A DNA stretch of 40,359 nucleotides from HGM04593 sp045634305 (GCA_045634305.1 JAZQZZ010000005.1:1-40359); one strand, 5' to 3'. Shown: positions 33,901 through 40,351, counted from the first letter of the stretch. The notes: generated by a model from the letters alone, not told the origin. Numbers and translations: made by a program.

Positions 33901-35235
33901 GTGTTGGCCGATGGCGTTGAGGTTGAGAACGGTGTTGTCGATGTGCCGGCTTTGGCGCCCAATGCCGAGGCTGTCGTTGCATTGCCTTATAGCGCGACAG
34001 CTGCAGCAGGCGTCGAGTTGCTTCTGAATGTGGAACTGTGCTTTAAGGATGAACAGAGCTGGGTTGATGCCGATTATGCTGTGGCAACAGAACAGTATAC
34101 CCTTGCTGAACGCGACACGGCTGCTTTGGCGGTCAATGGAAACGGAACCGTTACTCTCGAGAAGAGTTCTGACGGTTACAAGGTGAAGAGCCCGCTAATG
34201 GAAATGTCATTTGCGGCGAACGGAACATTGCTCTCGTGGGTTGTGAACGGCAAGGACCTGATTGTTGCAGGTCCCGAGTATGGCAACTACCGTTGGGTGG
34301 AGAACGACAAGCCTACCGAGACACTCCAGCAGTATGCTGTAGGCCCCGGTATCAAGTCAAAATCGGCAACATTCAAGTTGAGTGATGACAATAAAAAGGT
34401 CATTGTAGAGGTGAATGCATCAACATGGTGCAGTGACTACAAGTTTGTCTATAACATAACCGCAGATGGCTCAATGCTCATTGATGCTTCGTACACCGCT
34501 ACTGTTTCCGATGCACGCCGCATCGGTATGACAATGGAGTTCCCGGAGCACTTCGAACAGGTAGAGTATTATGCTTATGGTCCGTTCGAGAACTATGTGG
34601 ACCGTCGTGGCGGCTCAACGCTCGGACGTTACTACACCACAGTGAGCGATATGTTCGAGCCTTACCCCATGCCTCAGAGTATGGGTAACCGTGAGGGATT
34701 GCGCGATTTGCTGCTCTATAATCCGCAAGAGGGTTATGGCATCAAAGTACAGACACGCGGTAACGTGGCATTCTCGCTCCTGCATTACAGTGATGAACAC
34801 CTGAAAACCAAAAACCACACATGGGAACTTGAAAAAGGTAATGTATATGCCCACTTCGACTGCTATCAGAAGGGTATAGGCAACGGAAGCTGCGGCAATG
34901 TGGTGACATTGGACAAATATCTCATAAAGAACGGTGCAAAATACAATTGTTCATTGCTCTTCACCCCGGTGAGCGATGTTGAAAACGGTATTGGAAATGT
35001 CGCCGAAAATAAATTGCGCTTCAATGTGGCAGATGGCACCCTTTTCTGCAAAGGCGATATCGCTGCTTCAACAACAATTGCAGTGTACAATGTGGGTGGT
35101 GTGAAGCTTGCGGAAACTCTTGTGCAGCAACAAAGTGACAGCGTTGCAATCCCTGTTGCCGGCCTGCCTCATGGCTCGTATATTGTGACTGTAAAGGGGC
35201 ATTCCGGTGTCCAAGTATACAAAATTGTGCTGTAA
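30946..35235 (+). CDS. Secreted LacZ-type glycoside hydrolase family 2 beta-galactosidase with beta-trefoil-like N-terminus and C-terminal sorting tail
   Basis: About 1,429 residues. The signal peptide MEYIKKIFLSVAMMLVASVTFAA supports the start at 30946; upstream ATGs at 30919 and 30928 crowd the promoter. Residues about 25-310 form two ricin-like beta-trefoil modules (YRLVNVATGKAV...; YFIIREQGSGYAL...). The GH2 part follows: sugar-binding domain (LNGMWNIKW, YINVNYPF), TIM barrel with acid/base Glu792 (GNESGG) and nucleophile Glu857 (CEYAHAMGN), then the LacZ small-chain domain (YGPFENYVDRRGG). The last 70 residues resemble a T9SS type A sorting domain (IAVYNVGGVKLAE, GSYIVTVKG). It probably hydrolyses beta-galactosides outside the cytoplasm. 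Confidence 0.92.
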   Translation: MEYIKKIFLSVAMMLVASVTFAASFPQSDGAYRLVNVATGKAVTNGNVAARNTYLSVAEVDNASLGQEWTFVSLSDKEPLFALYNENYGQAIDMALSSGTPGKLLQWDATCTDNQSFVVNVVDASAGVVQLLCKADRELVLKVQGNGSLLMEKGATGEYTHFRLEFVKQNKIDYLPVIDRYFIIREQGSGYALNTRGDNANNARVYVDEYKADSKENYVWQLRRTAANAEYCQFYGPYFGKAIDVALGGVKYPLLWDPSYSNENQQLRFIPEEKGVYRIQVKTSGSWWSLKVDGNNLSMVSGYGSGSLFTLEEVEADDIPMPNVWEDETFFGENKENGRAAYMPYASVAKMKADARYELPWLDPENAEFVSLNGMWNIKWVKSVAERPGKDAFWGDNVDVSAWNTIKVPSCLEMEGYGDPLYINVNYPFKNNPPLIEMKDGLLNSVASYRRDFDLPANWGDKRVFLHFDGIYGAAFIWMNGKYVGYTQSGNNDAEFDVTGHLRQGKNNVCVQVIRWSDASYLEGQDMWHMSGIHRDVFLFAAPKTFVRDHYITSNLSAADNYTAGSMNVAVEMDNRDAVAAGKKVEVSLIAPDGALVAKKDVVFEFAAGESLKSADVLFEGLAGLQLWSAETPNLYTVEVVQKDAAGNEEYVFSTKYGFRHIEIKNGLVYINGEQILFKGANLQDTHPVTGRSVDIATMLTDVKMMKQANMNTVRTSHYPRQAKMNAMFDYYGLYCMDEADLECHYSWDQGGEKGGITNEDSWIPQYIDRTVRMVYRDRNFPSVIFWSLGNESGGGKNFGHTYAAVRALDPRPIHYEGASRAGTAHTDIWSEMYPTLAEAQTRCIYNNRRQPYFMCEYAHAMGNAVGNLQEYWDAIEGSNYGIGGCIWDWVDQSIYAAEDIKNGDFEVNGMNKYRSGFDYPGPHQGNFVNNGLITADRAWSPELTNVKYVYQYIKFISFDKATKRLLIKNNYDFISLDMFYLKYAVLADGVEVENGVVDVPALAPNAEAVVALPYSATAAAGVELLLNVELCFKDEQSWVDADYAVATEQYTLAERDTAALAVNGNGTVTLEKSSDGYKVKSPLMEMSFAANGTLLSWVVNGKDLIVAGPEYGNYRWVENDKPTETLQQYAVGPGIKSKSATFKLSDDNKKVIVEVNASTWCSDYKFVYNITADGSMLIDASYTATVSDARRIGMTMEFPEHFEQVEYYAYGPFENYVDRRGGSTLGRYYTTVSDMFEPYPMPQSMGNREGLRDLLLYNPQEGYGIKVQTRGNVAFSLLHYSDEHLKTKNHTWELEKGNVYAHFDCYQKGIGNGSCGNVVTLDKYLIKNGAKYNCSLLFTPVSDVENGIGNVAENKLRFNVADGTLFCKGDIAASTTIAVYNVGGVKLAETLVQQQSDSVAIPVAGLPHGSYIVTVKGHSGVQVYKIVL

Positions 35236-35290
35236 ACAGGCAAAAGCAATGTGATTTTGAAAAGATTTTATGAATTTTTGTGCAAAAATG

Positions 35291-35320
35291 TTTGTATTTG
35301 AATAATTTAATGTAATTTTG
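35291..35320 (+). promoter_or_regulatory. Promoter of the small lipoprotein gene
   Basis: TTTG (35291-35294), an 18-nt spacer and an exact TAATTTTG box (35313-35320). The leader is about 65 nt. Confidence 0.65.
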
Positions 35321-35392
35321 CAAAAAGTTTTGAAAAGAGGACGCCGAAACGCTATGAAGGGAGTAGGTGATATTAAATAATATTATACAGTT

Positions 35393-35665
35393 ATGAAGAA
35401 ATTTTTCTATGTAGCAGTATTGGCTCTTGCTTGCGCAGCATGTGGCAAGTCAGAGAAGGCTGAGAATGTTGACACAACAACTCAGAACGTAACAATCAGC
35501 GAGGACGCTCAGATGGCACAGGAGAACGCTCCTGCAACTGAGAATCTTCCAGAGGTGCTTGAGGAGGGAACAGAGATCGTTCCTGCAGCAGCAACTGAGG
35601 TTCTTCCTGCAGCAGCTCCTGGTCCTGACGCTGGTGGCAAGGTGGCTACAGAGGTTGTTAAGTAA
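35393..35665 (+). CDS. Small Ala/Glu/Pro-rich lipoprotein, function unknown
   Basis: A 90-residue exported protein: signal MKKFFYVAVLALACAAC with a lipobox Cys17 (ACAAC), then a low-complexity mature chain rich in Ala, Glu, Thr and Pro with a near-repeat (IVPAAATEVLPAAAP). No fold or motif is recognisable; it may be an extended, disordered envelope lipoprotein. Codon use is strongly skewed (GCA, GCT, GAG, CCT) and, with a good promoter and two hairpins downstream, suggests high expression. It lies alone between the GH2 gene and the repeat-rich spacer. Confidence 0.72.
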   Translation: MKKFFYVAVLALACAACGKSEKAENVDTTTQNVTISEDAQMAQENAPATENLPEVLEEGTEIVPAAATEVLPAAAPGPDAGGKVATEVVK

Positions 35666-35701
35666 TTTACAGCTCTGGAGTACAGAAGTTTAGTAGCCTG
35701 A

Positions 35702-35729
35702 AAATCCAAGTCCGTAAGGACATGGATTT
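35702..35729 (+). other. Hairpin downstream of the lipoprotein gene
   Basis: AAATCCAAGTCC and GGACATGGATTT (one mismatch) with a GTAA tetraloop. AGCC/GGCT extend the stem beyond a 3-nt bulge. There is no T-tract, so it is an mRNA 3'-end stabiliser or structured RNA rather than the terminator itself. Confidence 0.6.
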
Positions 35730-35769
35730 GGCTCTAATCTTCTTTAATTGAAAATTATGATTCCAATAT

Positions 35770-35801
35770 ACGCATCGGTCTATGACTGGTGCGTTTTTTT
35801 T
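35770..35801 (+). terminator. Terminator of the lipoprotein transcript
   Basis: ACGCATCGGTC pairs with GACTGGTGCGT (35770-35780 and 35784-35794, two G-T pairs) with a TAT loop, followed by an uninterrupted T8 run. Confidence 0.9.
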
Positions 35802-35909
35802 GTTTTAGAACACCGTGCCGGTTTTTATTTGATATTACCATTTTACGCCCTAAAGTCCGCGAGAAATAGCAATGGGTATGTTGCGGCATCGTGAATTTTA
35901 TTATTTTTA

Positions 35910-36151
35910 GACATAAGAACAAAAGAACAAAAAGTTGCTTTCCGGTATTAGATAATATTGTCGCATTGTTCCACATGCGACCACCAATAGTTTGAATTCG
36001 TGTCAAAGTTAGAGCTGGCTTTCCCGTTGCCACAAATTCAAACTATTGCAACTTGGAAAGAATTTCCAATAATTTATCTAATACCATAAAGCTGTGAAAA
36101 TTATCGACTGCGCAAAAAACTTATGTACTTATGTTCTTCTGTTCTTCTGTC
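35910..36151. repeat. Inverted 8-mer-array element 1 (242 bp)
   Basis: The left end has three tandem 8-mers (GACATAAG, AACAAAAG, AACAAAAAG; 35910-35934). The right end has four 8-mers in the opposite orientation (CTTATGTA, CTTATGTT, CTTCTGTT, CTTCTGTC; 36120-36151). Read inward from either end they share the consensus nACAnAAG. The core is a 142-bp nested palindrome. The same plan recurs downstream of the next gene (39844-40072). No protein is encoded. It may be a non-autonomous mobile element or a structured regulatory module. Confidence 0.7.
35944..36085. repeat. 142-bp nested palindrome with 12-bp terminal inverted repeats
   Basis: Ends are the perfect inverted repeat GGTATTAGATAA (35944-35955) and TTATCTAATACC (36074-36085). 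Inside are a 7-bp hairpin GTCGCAT/ATGCGAC (35960-35966, 35975-35981), a 22-bp inverted repeat with two mismatches (35985-36006 with 36027-36048), and a 7-bp hairpin TTGGAAA/TTTCCAA (36053-36059, 36063-36069). The structure is MITE-like; no target-site duplication is evident. Confidence 0.8.
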
Positions 36152-36211
36152 TTAAATATAATACAGTTTTAACCGCGCTTTGTGCGATTGAACCTCGTCT
36201 GCACTCGCTGT

Positions 36212-36238
36212 GAAACGCTAAAGCAAGCTTTGCGTTTC
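36212..36238. repeat. Imperfect palindrome GAAACGC...GCGTTTC
   Basis: GAAACGC-T-AAAGC, an AA loop, then GCTTT-GCGTTTC: a 12-bp stem with a single bulged T. It resembles short dispersed intergenic palindromes. Neither strand has a T-tail. Confidence 0.6.
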
Positions 36239-36362
36239 GCTCGTTGGCCCTCAGCTTTCCAAAGTAGTACACACGGAATATTGAGTTGCTATTTATTGTT
36301 AATTTTTTTCTTTGTTTTATTGATTTTTAATGAAACGCACCACTGATTTGGAATTTTTTTGT

Positions 36363-36370
36363 TAACTTTG
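36363..36370 (+). promoter_or_regulatory. -7 box of the 1,090-residue protein gene
   Basis: An exact TAACTTTG followed by C. The nearest TTTG (36347-36350) is only 12 nt upstream, so the -33 box is unclear. The leader of about 98 nt ends in an A-rich, structure-poor stretch typical of well-translated Bacteroidetes genes. Confidence 0.5.
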
Positions 36371-36474
36371 CGCGCTTTTATGAGGTAACGTGTCGCGATG
36401 CTCTTTTGCAGACACTTTTACGTAGTAAAAAAATAAAGGAAAATTAACAAAAATTCTAATTTATAATTAACAAA

Positions 36475-39400
36475 ATGAAAAGATTTACTTTGATTGTTGC
36501 ATCTATGCTTATCGCTTTTGGTGCGATGGCGCAGATCAACTACGGAAAGCGTACATGGACTTTCCCGGCAACAAGCCACGAGGCTGTCACTGAGGTTCCT
36601 GCTGAGATTTTTACTGACTTCGCAGAGGCGTATACTGACTCTGAACTGACCAACGATAAAGTTGGTGTATTTGTAACAGATGTACGCGTTGCTACTGAAG
36701 GTAATGTGACTGCTACATTTGCATGGAATGGTGGTAATATCCGTATGGATATCAGCGGCGTTGACCTTGTTGATGCAGATGGTAATATCGCCAGCCTTGA
36801 CTATCACTTTGGTTTTGCCGGTGGTCAACTTGTAAACAATGTGTATACACTTGAGAATGTTGCAGCTGGCGACTATACAATGCGTATATTTGTTGCTGCG
36901 CAAAAGGAAGATATTACTTCTGCCACAAACAACGATTCAAAAGGTAAACTTACCATTGCAGGCGCTTGGATGTATCCAAATGAGAGTGTTTACTATAACA
37001 TAAAGAACGTTCGTTCAAACAAGTATGTTACATTCAAGGGCGAAGGCAAACAGTTTACTCAGGAGAGCGCAAACAACGGCGCCGGTTCATACTGGCATTT
37101 CGTTGAGGCATCTTTGGATGATGTAAAAAAGTGGAACAATCCTTGGCTTGAGGATGGTGCAATCCCTGCAGGTCTCAAGCCTTACTGGGTTTACAGTGCG
37201 GCGTGCGAAAAGGCTGTCGAGAATGTTACAAATGGAAATATGTCGTCACCTGATATGAATGAAACATATCCTGGTAAAATCTATTATATCGGTGTGCATA
37301 CTAAAGATGGCAAAACAGGTTTGATTTTACGTCCTTGCCACGAAGATGGTTCTTCTTGGAATGACCAAAATGGTGGTGGAACAGCTCTTGGCCACTACTC
37401 TTCGAATGACGCAGGTTCTTTGTGGAGCATAGAGCTTGCAAATATTGACGAGAATGACCTCATTGCTATGGGTACAGCTGCAAAAAACGAAGCTTTGGCT
37501 ACTGTTTCTGCTTGCGAACAGGCTTTCTACTATAATCCTACAGCAGAACAGATTGATGCTGCAAAAACAGAAATCAATAATATAGACTGCTCTACTGTAG
37601 TAAGCGCTTTGATGAGCGTTATTAATGGTTTAGCCAATGAAGTTCAGGCAGAAATAGCAAACTCTAAGGTGACACCAAAAGCTGGCGACCGTTTCATGAT
37701 TAAAGGTAACGTTCAACAGAACGACTATCTGATAGCAGCTGAGGACGGTAATGTGAGGACTACAAACGGCATTGGTGCTACAGATATAAATGCGCTTGAT
37801 TTGGTGTGGACATTGAAAACAGCAACCGTTGAGGGTAAATTCAACCTCTACAACGAGAGACTTGGTGTTTATGTAGCTCCTTTGTCAACAACCAACAATG
37901 CAACAATGGGATATACAACAAAAGCAGACGAGGCTGGTGTCTATGCAATTGAACTTAAGGGTACCAATGTTGTGTTCCACGCCGATGGACAGGATGGGTA
38001 TGGCTATATTCACCACCCACGTTGGAATACTGCGGGGTCAGATAAGTTTAAGGCTGTTACACGTTGGGAAGGTAATGATGCCAACTCGCAGTGGCAGCTT
38101 GTTGAGGCTCCATTTGAGTTGACAACAAACATCAAGGAACCAATTTGCTATGCTATCAAGTCGGGTCGTGATGGAAACTACTACTTCACATTGGAAAACA
38201 ACAAAATTAAGCTTGTAAACAATGCTGATATCGTTGGCAACGTGAATGCGCAGTGGTTCTTTATGTTGGATGAGAACAAGAACCTTAAGATTTATCCTGC
38301 AGCCGACCCAAATAACACAATGGGTTATATTACTGTTGCAGATGGCAATACAAAGTTGACAAACGACCATAGTGTGGCGGGTTATGTAGCTGATACATAT
38401 ACACTCTACTATAATACCAACAATGCTGCCAACAACAATGGCAAGTGCTTTGCGTTCCGTCCGACAGAGGGTAACACTTTCGTTTCTAACCATGGTGGTA
38501 CAGGTAACTATATGGGATTCTATAACGAGCACAATGATAAGGGTACACGTGTTGGCTTTGAGTCTGTGGCTGCTGTGACTTTGCAGAACAAGATCGCAAC
38601 TTGGGAACAGTACTTTGCTAATGAAGGTGACAAGGTTTGTCAATATAAAATCGCAGAAGATGTAAAGAATGTTGTGAATGCGGCTGTTAAGGTCGCCGTT
38701 ACAAAGTCTAGCAATAATGCAGATTATGCTAGAGAAATTGCGGCTTTGGACGTTTTGACATTCCCATCGATCAACTTGCCTCAGGTTGGTAGCTACTACC
38801 GTTTAAAGAATGGTGCAAGTGACTGGTATGCAACTTCTGATTTGCGTACAGGCGAGACCCAGCATGCTGATAAATTGTATATGGCTGAAGATGGTACACA
38901 CGCTAATACTATTTGGTATGTTGGTGACAACAATGCTTTGTTGTCATATACAAAGGGACAGTATCTTGGTGATATGTCAAGTGACTGGAGCTTTGAAGCT
39001 GTTGGTTCTACAGGTAACGCTACTACATTTGTACAGGGTGCAACTATCGGTAGAATTCAGATTAAGCCATCTAATGGCCGTTCACTTTATGGTGATAAAA
39101 TTCGTGTAGATGCTGCCGATGAGGGAAATAACAGCGGGAACTACGAGTGGGTGATTGAAGAGGTTACCGAACTCCCTGTAACAATCTCTGCTGCAAAATA
39201 TGCAACATTCTATGCTCCTGTAGCTGTTGAAGTTCCTGAGGGCGTTACTGCCCATACCGTGACAATCAACGGTGAGTGGGCTACATTGAGCGATGCTCTC
39301 ACAGTAATCCCTGCAAATACAGGTGTTGTACTCGCAGGTGAGATGGGTGCATATGATTTTGCAATCACAACTGCTGAAGCTTTCGAGGGCGAGAACCTTA

Positions 39401-39747
39401 TGACCGGTACAGTTGCTAAGGCTCTTGTTACAAAACCTGAGAACACTGAGTGTTATGTACTTGCAAAGCCTGCGGGTGCTGAGGCTGCCGGAATGTATAA
39501 GGCTGCAATTGGTGAAGATGCAACCAGGTTCTACAATGCTGGTCACAAGGCGTATCTTGCAGTTCCAGGTTCAAATGGTATTGCTTCTTACAGCTTCCGT
39601 TTCGAGGGTGAGGGAACTACCGCAATTGAGAATGTAGAGGTAGAGAACGAGGTTAAAGCTATCTACGACCTCACCGGCCGCCGCGTTGAGGAGATTACAG
39701 TTCCCGGTATTTACATTGTAAATGGCAAGAAAGTGCTGGTTAAGTGA
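36475..39747 (+). CDS. Large secreted multi-domain protein with C-terminal sorting-like tail, function unknown
   Basis: 1,090 residues. A signal peptide (MKRFTLIVASMLIAFGAMAQ) is followed by a beta-sandwich-like region to about 160. Several beta-trefoil/ricin-like repeats follow, recognisable by phrases such as YYNIKNVRSNKYVTFKGEG (about 181), GDRFMIKGNVQQNDYLIAAE, CYAIKSGRDGNYYFTLENN and GSYYRLKNGASDWYATSD. A domain beginning ISAAKYATFYAPVAVEVPEG (about 905) and ending near residue 1045 is common in Prevotella/Bacteroides surface proteins, from memory. The tail IYDLTGRRVEE...PGIYIVNGKKVLVK is a sorting-domain-like end. No catalytic motif is seen. Codon use (GCT, GTT, GGT, AAC rich) differs from the housekeeping genes. 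It is flanked on both sides by inverted 8-mer-array elements. Confidence 0.85.
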   Translation: MKRFTLIVASMLIAFGAMAQINYGKRTWTFPATSHEAVTEVPAEIFTDFAEAYTDSELTNDKVGVFVTDVRVATEGNVTATFAWNGGNIRMDISGVDLVDADGNIASLDYHFGFAGGQLVNNVYTLENVAAGDYTMRIFVAAQKEDITSATNNDSKGKLTIAGAWMYPNESVYYNIKNVRSNKYVTFKGEGKQFTQESANNGAGSYWHFVEASLDDVKKWNNPWLEDGAIPAGLKPYWVYSAACEKAVENVTNGNMSSPDMNETYPGKIYYIGVHTKDGKTGLILRPCHEDGSSWNDQNGGGTALGHYSSNDAGSLWSIELANIDENDLIAMGTAAKNEALATVSACEQAFYYNPTAEQIDAAKTEINNIDCSTVVSALMSVINGLANEVQAEIANSKVTPKAGDRFMIKGNVQQNDYLIAAEDGNVRTTNGIGATDINALDLVWTLKTATVEGKFNLYNERLGVYVAPLSTTNNATMGYTTKADEAGVYAIELKGTNVVFHADGQDGYGYIHHPRWNTAGSDKFKAVTRWEGNDANSQWQLVEAPFELTTNIKEPICYAIKSGRDGNYYFTLENNKIKLVNNADIVGNVNAQWFFMLDENKNLKIYPAADPNNTMGYITVADGNTKLTNDHSVAGYVADTYTLYYNTNNAANNNGKCFAFRPTEGNTFVSNHGGTGNYMGFYNEHNDKGTRVGFESVAAVTLQNKIATWEQYFANEGDKVCQYKIAEDVKNVVNAAVKVAVTKSSNNADYAREIAALDVLTFPSINLPQVGSYYRLKNGASDWYATSDLRTGETQHADKLYMAEDGTHANTIWYVGDNNALLSYTKGQYLGDMSSDWSFEAVGSTGNATTFVQGATIGRIQIKPSNGRSLYGDKIRVDAADEGNNSGNYEWVIEEVTELPVTISAAKYATFYAPVAVEVPEGVTAHTVTINGEWATLSDALTVIPANTGVVLAGEMGAYDFAITTAEAFEGENLMTGTVAKALVTKPENTECYVLAKPAGAEAAGMYKAAIGEDATRFYNAGHKAYLAVPGSNGIASYSFRFEGEGTTAIENVEVENEVKAIYDLTGRRVEEITVPGIYIVNGKKVLVK

Positions 39748-39749
39748 GA

Positions 39750-39784
39750 GTAATGGTTGATAAGCTTGCTTAATCAAACATTAC
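39750..39784 (+). terminator. Hairpin after the 1,090-residue protein gene
   Basis: GTAATGGTTGATAAGC pairs with GCTTAATCAAACATTAC (one mismatch, one bulge) around a TT loop, starting 3 nt after the stop codon. No T-run follows; a second 6-bp hairpin (CGTAAA/TTTACG, 39789-39804) lies just downstream. Probably 3'-end formation or stabilisation. Confidence 0.6.
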
Positions 39785-39890
39785 CGAACGTAAAGCAGTT
39801 TACGCGAAGCGTAGCGGTGCTTATTAAGTAAGAATTAATTTTAGACATAAGTACATAAGAACATAAGTCCTATGGCGCAAAACCGTAAGT

Positions 39891-39952
39891 AAAACAAATT
39901 TATGTAGACTGCATACAAACAGGTTTGCATGCAGTCGCATAAACTTTGTTTT
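39891..39952. repeat. Near-perfect 62-nt hairpin in element 2
   Basis: Two 30-nt arms (39891-39920 and 39923-39952) around an AG loop. The blocks AAAACAAA, TTTATG, GACTGCAT and CAAAC are all complementary between arms, leaving about four mismatched or bulged positions. Confidence 0.8.
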
Positions 39953-39954
39953 AA

Positions 39955-39974
39955 AAATGCACTCAGGTGCATTT
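39955..39974. repeat. 8-bp perfect hairpin AAATGCAC-TCAG-GTGCATTT
   Basis: Directly adjacent to the 62-nt hairpin within element 2; perfect arms with a 4-nt loop. Confidence 0.7.
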
Positions 39975-40082
39975 GCGACAAGAATGTTGCTCGGGTTTCG
40001 CGATTATAATGTGAAGAGTCCTTTTAACTTTGTTGAATTCGCTTTGTTCTTTTGTCCTTTTGTTCTTCTGTCCCAAGAAAAA

Positions 40083-40117
40083 GAGATCCCTCGTCGCTGC
40101 GCTCTGTCGGGATGACA
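40083..40117. repeat. Dispersed-type intergenic repeat (GAGATCCCTC...GGGATGACA)
   Basis: A GC-rich 35-bp sequence with complementary ends (ATCCC/GGGAT). It closely resembles, from memory, the CATCCCGA...GGGATCT repeats scattered in intergenic DNA of many bacteria including Bacteroidetes. It lies 10 bp beyond element 2 and within the leader of the 55-residue gene. Confidence 0.55.
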
Positions 40118-40172
40118 TTGTACGCGCAAGGGTATTCTTAAAACTAAAAACGAATAAAATTATACAAGATAT

Positions 40173-40340
40173 ATGAAGAAGGCCTATGTATCACCTCTTA
40201 TGGTAGAGGTAAACGTTGAAGCGGAGACAATGCTTGCCGTTTCATTGAAATTGGATGGTAACAAAACAGTAGATACCTCAGATTCGAACAACCAGCTTGG
40301 TGGCAGCAGCCGCGGTGAATGGGGCAATTTGTGGCAGTAA
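40173..40340 (+). CDS. 55-residue peptide, MKKxYxxP-type Bacteroidales small protein
   Basis: Begins MKKAYVSPLMVEVNVEAE, then TMLAVSLKLDG, and ends in a Gly/Ser/Trp-rich tail (LGGSSRGEWGNLWQ). Many Bacteroidales genomes encode short proteins with a MKK-x-Y-x-x-P start, a central ML-x-x-S segment and a Gly/Asp-rich, Trp- or Arg-containing end; their function is unknown to me. It has no signal peptide or membrane helix. The stop codon lies in the loop of a perfect 10-bp hairpin. It follows the 1,090-residue gene across element 2. More such genes may lie just beyond the window. Confidence 0.7.
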   Translation: MKKAYVSPLMVEVNVEAETMLAVSLKLDGNKTVDTSDSNNQLGGSSRGEWGNLWQ

Positions 40341-40351
40341 TCCACAAATTG
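40325..40351 (+). terminator. Hairpin spanning the stop codon of the 55-residue gene
   Basis: Perfect 10-bp arms CAATTTGTGG / CCACAAATTG (40325-40334 and 40342-40351). The TAA stop (40338-40340) is in the 7-nt loop and the left arm encodes the last residues. The window ends 8 nt later, so a T-tract cannot be judged. Confidence 0.7.

Larger units (their letters stand above)
35666..36474. other. 809-bp repeat-rich spacer without protein-coding genes
   Basis: Holds two hairpins behind the lipoprotein gene (35702-35729 and 35770-35801), the 242-bp inverted-array element 35910-36151, a further imperfect palindrome (36212-36238) and the leader of the 1,090-residue gene. I see no convincing reading frame, tRNA or transposase remnant. 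Confidence 0.7.
39844..40072. repeat. Inverted 8-mer-array element 2 (229 bp)
   Basis: The left array is GACATAAG, TACATAAG, AACATAAG (39844-39867). The right array in opposite orientation is CTTTGTT, CTTTTGTC, CTTTTGTT, CTTCTGTC (40042-40072). The outermost units (GACATAAG left, CTTCTGTC right) and the preceding TTTTA are identical to element 1. The core differs in sequence but is also palindromic: a long hairpin (39891-39952), AAATGCAC/GTGCATTT (39955-39974) and GCGACA/TGTTGC. A TAACTTTG box at 40025-40032 may start the transcript of the next gene. Confidence 0.7.
39748..40172. other. 425-bp repeat-rich spacer
   Basis: Contains hairpins just after the 1,090-residue gene, inverted 8-mer-array element 2 (39844-40072), a dispersed-type repeat (40083-40117) and the leader of the 55-residue peptide gene. 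No additional reading frame is convincing. Confidence 0.7.

Noticed and set aside
35944..36085. Invertible phase-variation promoter
   Set aside because: The inverted repeats bound a palindrome whose inversion would change little, no promoter box lies inside, and no invertase gene is nearby.
35910..36151. 8-mer arrays considered as a CRISPR array
   Set aside because: Units are 8 bp, directly abutting and without spacers; no cas gene is present.
35666..36474. tRNA, tmRNA or riboswitch in the long spacer
   Set aside because: No cloverleaf, GGTTC-type T arm, CCA end or known aptamer core could be found; the palindromes do not fit these folds.
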